Position numbers and translations under genes: made by a program. A DNA stretch of 64,000 nt, taken from NCBI GenBank assembly GCA_025024175.1, contig QCXZ01000041.1, forward strand, positions 19,277,786-19,341,785. Direction: 5' to 3'. This document shows positions 1 through 13,805 of the stretch, piece by piece (positions within the stretch are counted from its first letter, which is position 1; each line of letters opens with the position of its first letter). This stretch comes from Rhyzopertha dominica (taxonomy: Eukaryota > Arthropoda > Insecta > Coleoptera > Bostrichidae). A model generated the notes under the pieces. It had not been told where the DNA came from. It did no database searches and worked only from the letters and a program-made list of their open reading frames with translations.

Positions 1-1600
1 AGCGGTTTTGTGTTAACCATTCATTGCAAAATATTTAAATTATATAATTAAAGTTTACTTTTAGTCTTATTGTAAAAATCTGAATAGCCAAAAAAGTATA
101 AAAAAACTTAAGTTTAGGGTAGATCACAGAAACATAATCATTTTTAGCACCGTGTATGTATTTGATTTTGAATTTAGCATATATAACTTTCCCCAAAATT
201 AACAGATGCTTCTGTTGCTAAAACTTAATTAACGGTTTTCAGTTATTCTAGTTTTGTTTTTGAAATGAACATAAAAGTTACGGGTAGATAACCCATGTAA
301 AATCTGAAAGTTGCGATTATTTGATATTCCAATAAAATTCTCCGTAATAATTATATCATATTTAAAAGATGTTTAGGTGTTAAAAAATCGAACGTTACTG
401 CTAGCTTCTTTACATTGATACACAAATAAGCACCGTTTTCTGTATAAGAAATATATTTTTGTCGTTAGAACATCCCTTAGGAAAAGGTACCTAACTTGTT
501 TCTTTTTTGATGATTTAGATGGTCTACTTTCATTCATGTTATATCCAGCGGTTGTCTGAACAATGATTCTGTTTCCTACTGTCTCCTTAAATAATAGAAA
601 AAAATTATTTAATTCATATCAGTTCATTACTGTTCTATGTACTTACCTGCTTACAGCAAAATCCTTGTTCGCCGATAGGACAAATTGAGAATGTATCCTT
701 CCCCAATGTTGTTACCCAACAAACCTCTTTTGCTTTTAATTTCACGAAACTTCAACCTTTGATGACAAATGTACCACTAAACCCACTACAAGAACGTACC
801 TTCCACACTATTCTGGATTATGGTGCACAATATCTTGAGCAAGGTAGTAGACTCAAAACAATTTTTAAAGTGTTTTACAGGCTTCGAGTATAACCCAGAA
901 TTGAAAATTTGCTTATTTCTGCTGTTGTGTATGGCAGATTTGACTTTACGGCGTAGGTACTCGGTTCTTTAAAAGAATGGTACGTTTTTTTATATAATAT
1001 TGACAACAGTTTAACTTTTAAAAATCGAAACCACAGTTAACTTAATTTAAAAAATATATGTGTAGCTATTTATGCTATTTTTTTCTGGTTAGCAATAAAG
1101 CAATTAAACATTTTTTTAATTAAGTTTTGTAAAAAATAACAACAGATACAAATTAATAAAAAAATAAAGTTATAGTGACACACACATTTCGGTCACCCTG
1201 TACATAAGTAGATACTCGCTTTTAGTGCATCCTAAGGACCTTGTATCTCAATATTATTAATAGCAAATATCTAACATTAAAGTCATACCAGGATTGTTAA
1301 ATTCTTGAATCTATTCATTCGAAATTTGCATACCGATAAGTATTCTACAAATGTACGAGTCAAATCAGGAAATTTCAATAGTCGATCAAGATGGTAACCT
1401 GGATATGGTCCCGAAAAAAAAAACTGCTAGTTTAAAAAAAAAACGATGTGATAATTAACTACAGTAAATATACTCGACTATTGCAGCGATAATTTAGTTT
1501 AGCGGTACCAGCGCAGGAGAATGCAAAAAAGTGAAACTTTAATTTATTATCCGGCGATATACTTCAGGTTTTAATAATTAATCGGTCTATTAAGACGGGT
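1..1600. other. AT-rich non-coding stretch
   Basis: No reading frame, repeat pair or RNA gene could be supported here. The DNA is AT-rich with many short A and T runs. A short phrase near 1190-1203 (TTTCGGTCACCCTGTAC) resembles the tail of some insect retroelements, but it is too short to assign. Confidence 0.5.
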
Positions 1601-1609
1601 CTAATTGAA

Positions 1610-2500
1610 CTACGAGCTAATCCGCATGCAGCAATTCATTATGAAAATGTGTGTTTACCGTCGAGTTCGCGATTTTATCTGCAAATGTGACATAGATATC
1701 ATTTTCTGTAGAGCGGCCATCTGCGCGCGCGTACCTGCCTTCACTCAAATCGTTCTAATCGCAGTCGCTGTGGCATATTTACTTTATTGAGAATGAGTCA
1801 ACAAATACTACAGGTAGTCTGCACGGGAGTTCGTGTAGATATAATTGGCCGAGCAAAAAGACCCTTCGAACACCGCGCCACGGTAACAATTGCCACTTTT
1901 ATGCTGCATGTCTATGTAAAAAGGCCCGGTATTCATCTTTACGTAACACGGCTTATAAATATCCGTGTAAGCCGGCATTAAACAAAAGGCATATTTCATA
2001 CGTAGTCTTCTTTTCGCAACGCTTTATGTTCGAGAATGGATGGGCCATGTAAAAGTTTAGCGAGGAATGCTCTAAAATTCCCCAACTGCGGTCCTGAATG
2101 GAAAGCGCATTCGTGATTTGTATTGTATTTAAAGCAAGAAATATACGGACCCGCGGTCGAGCCGCATGTTGTACGCCAAGCCATACTTGATAGCCTCATT
2201 TATAAACCACATTCACTACGCTAATTACATTTCGCACAATACTAGCAACTATTCGCAAATCGCGTCATAACTTAACGAGAATCTGGCCACGACATGCGCC
2301 AAGCCGTCGTCTTTTAATTCCCCTTTTAAATATCGCCGGATTTATGTTCCACATGCGAAGAGGGATGCTGTCCGTAATTATCCCATTTCGTCAGCAACCT
2401 GATTATGAAAGGTTCGCGGATACGGAGCTGTGCGGCTAAGTTGCACAGCGGTTTCGTTGTTCTCATTTATTGCCGGTTGTAATTTACACTTCTGGCGCAA
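1610..2500. other. GC-elevated island without a clear gene
   Basis: Base composition rises sharply compared with both flanks, and CpG-containing words such as GCGCGCGCG appear near 1723. Short frames of 61-67 codons are open on both strands at once (1605-1790 and 1787-1981 plus; 1808-1999 and 1996-2199 minus), which is expected by chance in GC-richer DNA. None resembles a known family and no splice-bounded exon stands out. A conserved regulatory sequence is an inference only. Confidence 0.3.
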
Positions 2501-5500
2501 CCGACATGTCCCTACATGAGTTTCATGCCTCCAAGGGATTTAGGCAAATCTAGGTTACATAGAAAGTTTTGCAGGTTAGCTTACAGAAATGATCATAAAC
2601 TGTATATCATTAAAATTCATCAAAATTGTATTTGTTTTAAAAAGTCATCAAGTCGCAATGGCATAACAATTTCACGTATGTCGCCTTACAAAAATATAAG
2701 TACTTACAAGCGCCCGTTATGGAAGCTCTTTTTTAAACTTCAGATTTGAGAAAAAGAAATCTGCATCACAATTAAAAATATTTTGGACGAGGCAAAAGGA
2801 CGCCGTACAATAGCTCTTTTGAAAGCTTACGTTTAACATTATCGAACTGTCAAACCCAGTAGCGGATTCTCTTGTGCAGAAATGCAGCTATAGCACCACC
2901 AATGAAAACTACAGTAAGCTTCTTCCTTTTGTAAAAAAAAATAATTTATTTTACACTCTTTCATACATTCATGGGTATCCTGTGCCAATACGGCAATGGC
3001 ACGGCACTTTCGAGCTAGATTATAGAGCCCCTTATAAATCGTGGCTGGTCGAATTTAGAACTACCAATTCAGCTCATCGTGCCAATAATGCTCCAATACC
3101 CCTACCGTACCTCGGCCCGTACATTGAGTCGGCTTGCGGTTAAAAAGCTGGCGTTCTTACACAGCGTTGGAGCAAAATTTGCGTCTGCTCCACTCCGGGT
3201 ATTTAGCCTCCGATAACTATATGAACACGAACCTAAAAATAATTCAAGCCATGTTCCTTGCATGATAATTTGAAAGAAATATCTGAAAAATGTCAGGTTA
3301 TAAAGCAGACTGAAGGAAAATTTAAAAAATGCATTATGTGAGAAGTTTTAAATTTCACAAGATTATCGAAGGATGATATCTATCTGGCGTTGTTACTGTT
3401 TCTAAATTGTTTGAATTTATTGCCAACGCAATTGATATGTTCGTCTGTATTATTTGAGTTCAATTAAGCTGTAAAGCACTTAGTCGTTCATATCCACTTT
3501 TCATTGATAAGTAGTAACTATTTGTACAAAATACCTATCTACTATATGTGTATACGATTTATTCGCGAAACAGAAAGATTGACGCTTGGACCTCTAGCCC
3601 AAAGGAATAACTATTGACTAAGGTATGTCGACAATATCTCCTGGGCCCACAAGCCGTCACTGGTCAAATCGAATATTGTTAAATACACTGACAGATTATG
3701 TTAGTTGTAAGTAATAAATCAACTAACTTTTTGGCGCCGTCTTCGTCCGTCAACCAGACATAAACGACTTACTTGTTGACAACTATTAGAATTTGCCATT
3801 AAATTATTTTTCGGTCAATATATGATTTTGTTTTGTTCATCGTATTTTTGCTTCAATCATTGTAGTGCGGTTATTCATTCGTCATTTTATTAGGTATTTC
3901 TTCAGACCTGACGTAATAATCAGCGAACGCTTTGTTATTTAATATAATATCTATAAAATAATAAGTAACAAAGTCATAATGTGTATCACGTTATTACTTC
4001 TATCAGGTTTGGTACTTGTGATAATGATAGGCAACAGGTCCAGCCACAAACTATGCCAACTTATACTTGTAGCTATTTTTATAAAATAACACATCATCTT
4101 GTCTGATTGACTGATACAGTCGTCGAGCGCAAACTATTGAAGCTAAATAGATTTTTTTTTAAATTCTACCCTTAAGGAGCTGAAAGCTTGTAGAGAAATC
4201 CGTAATTTTTGAAGCTACAAGTATTAAACTTAAATTTTAGACCTTTGATTACAAATAAATGAACAGGTGTTTCGGAGTTTTTAAAAATTCGCCTTCAAGC
4301 GGGTAAACAGGTGATGAAAGTCTGTATGGGAGTTCTGTCATTTTTTAAAATTAAAAACATGAAACGTTATTTATTATTAGTTTGCTATTCGAAAGCTCTA
4401 TACATAAAAATGTAAAATTGATAACACTTATCTTATACACGATACAAACCCCACTGCATACTCTACGTGCTCCTACTTGTACTAAAACGTAAGGGATCTG
4501 TAGTTTTGTAACACATCCCAGAAGTCTATTAATAACCAAAAGACAAAAATATTTATTTCATTTATCCTCTACAGATTAGTGAATGCTGTAATACCACTTG
4601 AATTTTGTTTTGCTCATCATGGTCACGTAACTACTATAGTAGCTATTTATTTAACTGCGGCGTATCGTAGAACTTCTTTGTAGACGGCACAACTAATAAA
4701 ACGAGAAGTGTAATAAAGTTCCACTGCTAATTTTTGCTTAAATTTTGGTGACTCAAAAAAATTCGTACAAAACACTCTCTCGAATTCCTGTTTCACAAAT
4801 ATGAGGAGTACTGTAACGTTAACAATAGGAATGGCATTAAAACAGCCTATGAAGTACATTTGTTTCAATGTAAAAAGCGAGGTAGAGAGTACTCCTATTT
4901 TAAAAGGCGGTGGCAGACTGAATACAGTCAAATATGTAATAGCCTTACTTCAATTTTTTTATTAAGTCTAGCTAGTCGCGTATATTATTTCATAGCCAGC
5001 TATGCAGATAGCACATCTTTATGCTTCAGTTTCCCAAATCGAACTTAATCGTTATCTATATTAGTTCCGTAGGTATATAAACAACAAAATCTGTATGCAA
5101 TAACGTCAAATTTAACTATCCATTTAGAAGGTCTATAAAACACTGTAGCTCGTAAAGTGTGATATGAACGTTGCTGAATGTTCTAACTAAATCTACTATT
5201 TGTATGCGAGAAAAAGACAATATTTTTTTATTTTACGAATAATGGAAATAAAAATCTCTTCTCGCTAAAATTTGCTTTGTGACTGCTTTAAGGAGTCTAT
5301 ATAGCTAACCTTGCGAGAATAGCAGTAACTTTCACTACTAGAGACACTACTTCCGTCACTACTCCCATCTGTAGATCTAAGCTAAACTACAATATGGGCC
5401 TCTACGGTATACCACGTTTTAGACTGAGACAGCAAATTGTATCTTGTTCCAAATCGACAATTGCAGATATAACTTCCCGCCATCCAATTTTGCTAAATTT

Positions 5501-5800
5501 TCAGATTTGTACTTTGAATTGATCTCTTCATATATAGTTTGACTAAATTAGCCAAAAAATTGAGACGCATTAATTACAAGGTAGCATGCCATTCGTGTGA
5601 AACAAACAGCCACCTAAAAGATGCACGTAAGTTTGCGATGTTTTTCTTACTGTTGAAATTCTTCCTGACGGAAATCTACTATTACCGCATGGTCTTCCTT
5701 TACTACAGATTAAGAATTCGAAATTATACATCTCCGTCGTCGGGATGGGGACAAAGAAAATTGCTCATTATGTGCCATAAATACGAGGTATTCGAGTGAA
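2501..5800. other. Mostly unremarkable AT-rich DNA
   Basis: Several short open frames exist (2516-2749, 2874-3143 and 5539-5799 plus; 4647-4931 minus), but none resembles a known protein and codon choice follows the AT-rich background. The minus-strand frame at 4647-4931 has hydrophobic stretches but no recognisable receptor signature. The only structure noted is the weak tandem similarity at 4160-4335, listed separately. Confidence 0.4.
4160..4335 (+). repeat. Two diverged tandem units of an insect-type dispersed repeat
   Basis: A phrase at about 4168-4193 (CCCTTAAGGAGCTGAAAGC then TTGTA) is echoed at about 4290-4330 by a phrase with the same order of words (CCTTCAAGCGGGT, then GATGAAAGTCTGTATGG). 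This looks like two diverged units roughly 125-135 bp apart. Similar 'AAGGGGGTGAAA ... GTTTGTATGG' phrases are common in dispersed repeats of other insects, from memory only. The similarity is weak and could be chance. Confidence 0.2.
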
Positions 5801-8800
5801 AAATATACCAGACCAGTAATTTTACGTAGCTCAGGGTTATCATTAAGTATCTTTTTTGGTTCGTAGTTCGCTGAAGTGATCATCATTAGACAACAGGAAT
5901 TCGTTGCCTTTAATGTTTTGAAACTGATATCTGACTGGAGATTTTTTGTGTTGTTGTTATATTAAAGGTTGTGTAACTAACATCTGAACCATTTTAGCGG
6001 GTAACACAAAGCACAGAAGGCAGTGTTTTGTTTCCACATTTAAATATGTATTTATACATGCACTTCAAAATATTTGCTTCCAAATGTTCTGCATGTTTCG
6101 TAATCCTCCAGTATTTAACTTTTGTGTTTAAATGTGCGCAGTAGACCGCACATCCACGAAAACAAACAAACATATTCCAGTAGTTTTAGCACATATTTTA
6201 TGCACGAAAATTAATACAATAATAAAAGAAACACTCACTAGCATATGTTTTAACATTCTAGTTGAATTTGTTATAGATAACGCGAGAATTGAACCTTGAA
6301 AATTTTAATCCTCTTAAGCTTTAGTCAGGCAACTACATTTTCATGGTTTTCATGAAGTAGACGAAACTGTTTCTTGTCAGTCTTATCATCGTTCATTGTA
6401 ATGCTCTTTTTATAGCAGTTGGTAACAAGTGGATATCATTTGGCGAGACAAGTTACATACAACAATCAAATTCCTTCGCTGGCACATAATGTCTGTCAAA
6501 ATGATTGCCGCTAGACTCCACTCGGCATACACAAACAACGATTGTCTCGGATTTTCCTATGCCCCAAATGAAGCATACGTGCACGTCTTCTGTACGTGCG
6601 CATATTTTGTATTGTCGCATTAACTTTTAAAAATCATCGCTGCGCAAACCGATGTCATCTCCTCGCTACCGCTCGGCCTGCCACTTGTTTCTTTTGTTAA
6701 TTTCACATTTGTTTTTGCTTATGCTAATGCAGCAGATTAGCCCGACGTCCGCCATATTAATACAATGCGAGCGCAAACAAGAATAATTATATGCGACAAT
6801 TTTTTCGAATCCGGGACTGGTAGTGCCTTGTCAATAGCCCTCGAACGTGGACGGCTGCAATGGCATCCCTATTTTTGTTGCTTGATGGGGGACGTAGCTA
6901 TTGCCGATAAGCCCAGGCTTCTTGGTATTAAAAAAGCTATTAAATTATAGGTCTCGTCAGTTCTCTAATTATAAGAACAAGAGTGGTAACTTTAACATGT
7001 AGAGGATCAAAGGAAAATCGTACTTTGCTGTGATGCTATAAGAAAGGATGGTTAGAAAAATGCACAACCAAATTTTATTATTTTAGATAATTCAACATTG
7101 CTATTGTAATGTAACATACCGGAGACTTCCACAGTCTAAAGAGCCTGGAACTATTTTCCCTCCGCTGTCATAACGTCGCACTAGTAGCCGAGCGATATGA
7201 ATGGTGTCTCGGTGTGTAATATACAAATTAGTTAGTTAGTTTTATATTCAATGCTTCAACTCACGGTCTTTGGTGAAACATTATATACATACTATTTAAA
7301 AATACCATGAAACAACCAAAAGCTTTAATTTATTTATATAACTTCGGTTACGCCTAAAAGCGCCGTCATTTTGAACGCCACAAGCAGAGATATAAATATG
7401 GCTCCTCAGACTTTATTGCGGCAGAAATTATTACCGTATTTTGCTCTAAGTTAGTCGTTTCGTATCTGTCGTGGTTTTCCCAGGGTTCTGAGAAATAGCT
7501 TTAAGTAGCCCCATTTTCATATTTACTATTATACATCAACATCGGCCACTACTGTGACGTCACATCATACAGTTCCAGGCTCGTTAAATAATAAATAAAA
7601 AATAAACATCAGTAACGTACCCTGATTTTTTTTCTGTAGACTCTAAATGTAGCATTTAACGTTTTTGGTTAATTAGTAAAAAAAAGGTCTTGATTAACAA
7701 TGGGCTGATTGGTCCAGTCCCACTTAATGACAGCAAAGTTAAAAATATAATTTATGTTTTTACCATAAAAAGAATAATTATGTCAATAAAAAGAAACTAC
7801 AATGCTGCCAGAATAAATAATATTTCTTGAAGTAAGTAATCAATAATTGCAGAAAAGTGTAAAGATTTGAAAAATAATTGAAACATAGTAAAATAAATAA
7901 TAAGGAATCCGAAGATACCCGGTAAAATATTTACCAATTTTAGATGCATGCTAACGTAAGAGTATATAGTTCTTGAATTAGTAATTCACTCAACACTCTA
8001 TGGTTGCTATAATCGGCGGCCATGCGCAATCGAAAGCACCAAACTCTTTCTAACAATGGCCCCCGATTAGTTATAAAAATNATGAACACGATATCGGATC
8101 AGGTTTAGACAGNTGTTGCTAATTAGCTAAAAGCCGCAGGCGACCTTTATTGGACGTACTGTATAAAAGTAAATCAATATCGCAATGTTCCTTTGCGCAA
8201 CACCAACACCTACTTTAAACGTGATAATTATAGCTGTCCTCGCCACCTAACCCATATGACGCAATAAACGTTGTGTGATATAGTTGAATGAAAATGTATC
8301 GGTAGGAACTGTATTAATTGCAGTAGTTCACTCACACTGTTTTTGTATGGATTAGAAAAAAGCTCTGTCACATAGGTAGAGCAAACTACTTCTCTCGTAT
8401 TTCTTAAATTTGTAATTTTGTAATACTTATATTCAGGTTGGGCAATAACTAGTACACAAACGATTCTAATATTTCTTCTGAAATAAGTGAATGGTAAGCA
8501 GAAACTGAGGTTCCCTGAGTACTTAAATAGACAAATCCTAGTTTATCTTACTGGCTTGAAACTGAGCCTTATAGCACGACAGAATGTAGCAAATCTGTAT
8601 TGACACCTCCATCAGTTGCTTATGAATAATTTCTTAGTGATTTAATATTACATGTACCAGAAAAAGTAGTGAATTGTATATTCAAAATGTCAAATGACCG
8701 ACAAGTACATTAATAAGACATATATATTCACTTTCAGTTGGGAAATTAACGTGAGATTAGAACAACGTAGTATTAGTGCACGTCTATATAAGTCATTAGA

Positions 8801-10339
8801 CTGACGCACTTGAAATTGTTTCATTCACTAAAAGTTAAATTAAAATTAGAGCTATTTACGTTTGTCAGTGGGGTCTTCCATTAAAACTTGGTTGCACAAC
8901 AAATTACTTCAAATTTCACTTAACTCATACCACTTAAACTCTTGAAAGAGCATAGGTAGTAAGAAGTAAATACAGTGTTTGTATGATGATATATTGATTG
9001 TTGTATTGTTACATAACGTTATTATACAACTTTCGAAAAAATAACGCAAAAATATATTTCTTACAACAAGCATTGTTACAATACCTAATATCTATATATT
9101 TCCAAAATTTGTAAATAAATCAAAACGTTCAAGTAATAAATTCTGAATACTTGTTTAATATTTCATCAACTGAACTGGATTCAGTGTCAGAATCTATTTC
9201 TTTGAACTTTTTTATTTATCACAATATGACATAAACACATCAGCCTTCGAATTCCTGGAATGCGCATTTGTATCGATTGCGTGAACTGCTCAGTTTATCT
9301 TATATGAATACAGGTGCAGCTAAACAAGTCTTTGGTTAATTTACTGTAATCCGAATCGAGAGGCGACCATTCGCAAGGTTTCGAAACCTCGGGCCAGTTT
9401 GCGCTGAATGGACTTTCCATTCCTACAATAAACGGAATTATGTAAAACAAGATTAATTGCATAAACTGCCATTATTTAATAGCCGTATAGTAGATCACGC
9501 TCAACTCGATGGCCATATAAGGTACAGCCGAGCTTTCTCACGTAACAGGAATGTAGGTTAGATGACTGAAGGATGTCTGTGTACTACTGAACCTTACATC
9601 TTACAGGAATTAGTATTTCCGTGAAAATAAATAATCGAATGAATTCCAGTGATTAACTAAATGTTTTTTGGTAATGGTTAGAAGCTCGGTGGGCGCAATA
9701 TACATAATCCGTTTTTGTTTTAAATTAACTACAACAACATTTAACATGATAAAGTGTCTCACGCATTTGAAATAGAATAGAAAAGAAAAATCAATGTAAT
9801 TGAAGGTGTAAAGTGCATTAATACTTCGCAATGCATGAATGTCTTGTACTTTTACTCTTAAACTGCGTAAAACAAACCACTTTTCTCAGTAGATTAGTCA
9901 TAATGGTTAGATCTGGAATTCATGTAGCCACAAAATTAACTAGATCCGGAAAGCTTTCAAGTTTAAGCTCTCTGAATGTTGATATAACTGAAACATAGCT
10001 AACTTGCGAGAGGTTTAACTCTTTCTAAAGACTCTATATCAGCGAGACATTGTAAAATTAACAAACAAGTAAATTCCCCTTTCCCCTGTTTATGGGTGCG
10101 AGCACATTTATGGCAAGGGTAGAATGCAATGAAATACCCTCTTTCGGAATACAACACGTTGGCACGTATCTACTTGTCCTTTGGATTGGTTTCTTTTTAA
10201 ATTATTGTGAATTCTTTCTTTGAATATTATTGTCAGTATGGCATAATCATTTCGATGAATACATTGCCAAGCCTCCCATTACCTTCACAAAAGCATGGTG
10301 GTGTTTACACATAACAACTGGTCTCGGCGCTCACACCTT
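5801..10339. other. AT-rich DNA with a small GC-elevated patch near 6430-6950
   Basis: Nothing with a recognisable protein family or RNA fold was seen. The patch at 6430-6950 is GC-richer and carries two short plus-strand frames (6429-6623 and 6765-6950) that do not resemble known proteins. A short TTAG run lies near 7229-7242, and isolated ambiguous bases occur near 8080-8115. Confidence 0.4.
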
Positions 10340-10998
10340 TTACTTCCACATCCAACGGTTGGGATGTATTGTATCGCGAAAAAAAATTTTCAAAAATTTT
10401 TATTTGCTCATTCGCTTTAAAATGGTCGAAAACGCAAAAAAACATTGAGCAAAAACAAATTTCTTGTCTGTGTGTCTGTGTGTCTGTATGTCTGTTAGTG
10501 TGTCTGTGTGTCTGTGGTTTTGTTTGTGGACACGATAACTTTCGAAAGACTTAATATATGAACTTGAAATTTGGCAAACGTATAAATCTCACCTACCCAA
10601 AGCGACCTATTGTTTGTGGGGTGAGTACGGTATCAAGAAGGGAGCGAAATTGGGGGTGTAACTACCCTTTAGAAAATTTATCAAAAATTTTGAATTTTTC
10701 GAAATATTCCCAAAAAAACCTATTTTGGACCCTGCTCGTACGATTTTTTTTTTAATTTTGGTATTATATAGAAAATCAAATTTCTGATCAGAAAGCACTC
10801 TAAAATTTTTTTGTTAAGTTAATAATTTGCGAGTTATTTGGTAAAACCGATTTTAAAAATTTATATATTTTTGCTAATGTCACGAGAGATGAATGCTCAA
10901 AACCTGATTACCAATCGTATAGTACATATAAGAAATAAATACGTAAATGTCATTTGACAATTGGATGTGGAAGTATTGATTCAATTTGCAGCGGTTTT
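10340..10998 (-). repeat. Dispersed repeat family R1, copy A (internally deleted)
   Basis: This is the reverse-oriented, shorter copy of a family also present at 27695-28570 and 49928-50752. One end is TTACTTCCACATCCAAC. The other end reads TTGGATGTGGAAGTATTGA followed by a shared extension ending GCGGTTTT. The homology contains a (TGTC/TGTG) microsatellite, a CTTTCGAAAG-type word and a phrase related to AACTTGAAATTTGGCA. About 210 bp present in the other two copies, after the words GTAGTTA and AAATTTTTG, is missing here. The matching ACTTCCACATCCAA words near both ends suggest a DNA element, but no transposase and no clear target duplication were found. Short ORFs inside it are not genes. 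Confidence 0.75.
10465..10517 (+). repeat. TGTC/TGTG microsatellite inside repeat R1
   Basis: An imperfect run of TGTCTG and TGTG units lies here. The same array, complementary and shorter, is present at about 28402-28440 in copy B and 50621-50636 in copy C, so it belongs to the repeat family and is not an independent locus. Confidence 0.85.
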
Positions 10999-13805
10999 TA
11001 AAGGATCTGCAAAGTTTATTCAAACACTTTTGGAACCTTTCACGTGCAGAAGACGATCCAATAATTTGTTTTTGTAAGCTGCTGCTGATAAAAGTGGCGT
11101 TAAAGGAAATGCAAGATCTATCAAGTCAATGATAATCATTTTCAGTGTCGAGGCGTGAATATAGCTTGCCTGTAGGTATTTGAAACCTCCAAGCACACCT
11201 TTGTGAATAAAAATATCTACTAAGGATTTTTTAAACTTAAAGATGTTTAATCATTCTGGCTACTTTGATTGCAGCAATATGAATTCTGCCTACTTTCTTA
11301 GTAAACCGTTTGCTTCATTTTGAATCGTATTGTATCCAAGTCAAAGATGCCAAGATAATACACGAATGGTAAATTTCGGTTTTCGACTTGGCTTGTAATC
11401 TGAATGTCGTAATTTGTAAGTCATCATCTTGTCTTCTATGGGAGAGAAGATGTAATTCACACTTCTGTTAGTTGCAAATTTATTGACTGGCAATGATAAT
11501 AATCATAGTTGCCATCTATCGAATTTCAATCAATTTTGTCAAAATATTGTAGTTCGAGGATCCTAACCAGTGTGTTCCAACCATACTTGCGTTTTGCGCA
11601 GAGCAAAGCGGCATTTTTTTGATAACCGATCAACTACATTTTTGTAGTGAATTCTAAGAGAGACTAGAAATTAGTTCCAGATATATGTCCAGAATATTTA
11701 TCAATTTCATTTTACTCCGAAGTAGCAAGGATAAAACACTCGACTGTCTACTAGAAATCTTTTTCCACAGAAACTGACACATATGAATTGGCTTTGTTTA
11801 ATAGTCATATTCTATCAAGAATGAAATGAACTATCGAGTGTTTTTGAATGGTAGCATTCTCATGAAGGAGACAATCTAGTATTGATAGTGTACAGGTGCT
11901 GAGGAACAGGGGGTAGCGGGAAATAAATAAATAAATCATTCAAAAATTTATGGTTAATGATTATCAAAGGAACTAGGAACTACTCTGTTAGGATTTCCCC
12001 GAGAGAAGTTTTGCGCGACATGAATCGGACGTTATGCAACGGTGCTTTGTTTGCATAGTGCCTTGTGCTTTCGCATGCGTTACATAATTAGTTCTGCCTG
12101 ATAATTATTTCAGCAAAAAGCTCCTTTCTCATCGACATGGTGCGTTCAATCTTTCAAATTTAATGATTCCTGGTTGACACAAAATATTAACTTGCATCGG
12201 CGGACACCGTTATTCTGATTAATACGAGTGCCGTTCGTGCATCGAGAGAATAATGTAACTTTTTAATTACATGACTAGTGCTTTTACTGGCGGTTTTAGT
12301 TTATTAAAAATACTGGACAGTACACCCGGTTGGCGACGTTTTAATAGCATTTTTTTTNTCAAATCTCGTGCGGCGAGGGACTTTTCGGAGATCGATTAAA
12401 ATATTGCTTCAGTGACTTTCATGTTGCTTAATAATCGGATTAGCCTGATGCTGCCATCCCGTCAAAATGTGTGTAAAAATCTGTTTGTCTCCAAATTCCT
12501 TTCTGGTTCTGGAATCTGATTCGACTAGTTTCGATTTCTTAACAGAGTTCTTAGTTGGTCAAGCAACACCAAAGACCTTGGCCGTCCTTTTCCCTATATT
12601 TCCGCTAAAAACGTTTTCTGAATTAAATTACAATACAGATCGTATCTTAAGTGGCATCTAAGCGATAAAGGCCTAAATTAAACATTCGATTTATAAATTA
12701 CGTCCCGATAAACACGTCCAACAAATACTTAAAATTCAAATGACACCGTCGACTCTTTTTTGTCTGCATCTTGGGTCGATATGTTGCCCAATGGCTAAGC
12801 TCATAAAGGAAATAGCACGAAAACGTCTATATAATAACCGTGATAAGTCACACAGCTGAAGTCGCGTCATGTAATATTTGATTTTGTGACATATGCCGGG
12901 GTTACCGGAATTGTAGGTGCCTCTTACTTTATTTTATAGTCTGCATGAGCAAATTCAATATATTGTGTTTATGTAGTTATTGTCAACAGAACGAAGCTTC
13001 CTACATATAAATTACGCAAATGTGCACTTCATGGGTGCTGAATTAACATTCCTGCATTCATTCAATTCTTTATTGATGGTATATCCGCGTGGGCTCGCCC
13101 TCATAGCAAAATAAAAGCGAGATGGGGAATCCACGAAAAATACCAGCTAGATAATTTAACCTAAATTCATGTTACGAGTGCCTATAGCCGTAGGTCCAAC
13201 TTTCTAAGGCGACTGGTAATAAACGGCAGAAGAACTACAACACTCCTTCAGATATGCTGATTTTTAGATTGTGATTGACATTTAGTGATGAAATAAGTTA
13301 CGTAAGTTCATCAGTCCATAGCTTGTTTAGGTATCTAATTTTATTGCTTGAGTAATCAAGATATCTAGAAGTGTTCATGGATTCTTTAGAGAATCAAGTG
13401 TAATAGATATAATAAAAATGATTAATTATTACAAACAAAACTCACCAAATAATGGAAGAGAGGTAGGGAAGAAAGGATCGTGCATCTATGATTGCATTAC
13501 ATTCTATGCCATAGGGAATATACATATTCCTGAAGTCTTTCTTGATCAAAACGTCCTAATAAACATGTATTCTAAAATAAACCGTTTGGTAGATATGGAC
13601 GAATTAATTTTCGGTTGGAACTGTTACAGCGAATAAGCTTCATTGCTAAAAGGAAAACAAAGTAGCTTGTTCAATATAATATTGTTTTTATAACGTTTAA
13701 TAAAGGTCACTTCTAGGTGTTATTGGGTTAGTACCTTGTCAGATATGTAGTTTGAATTTTTTATTAAATAGAATTGAGCACATTTGCAAATTAAGAATAC
13801 GCTGC
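10999..13805. other. AT-rich DNA with a GC-elevated island at about 11990-12420
   Basis: No gene was supported. The island at 11990-12420 has many CpG-containing words (GCGCGACATGAATCGG, CGGCGAGGG) and several TAATTA-like homeodomain-type words next to it, but no open frame of useful length. It could be a conserved regulatory block, which is inference. The short frame at 13418-13636 does not resemble a known protein. Confidence 0.35.

Noticed and set aside
4647..4931. 94-codon minus-strand frame as part of a chemoreceptor
   Set aside because: It has hydrophobic stretches but none of the C-terminal signature of insect gustatory or odorant receptors; AT-rich DNA gives such frames often.
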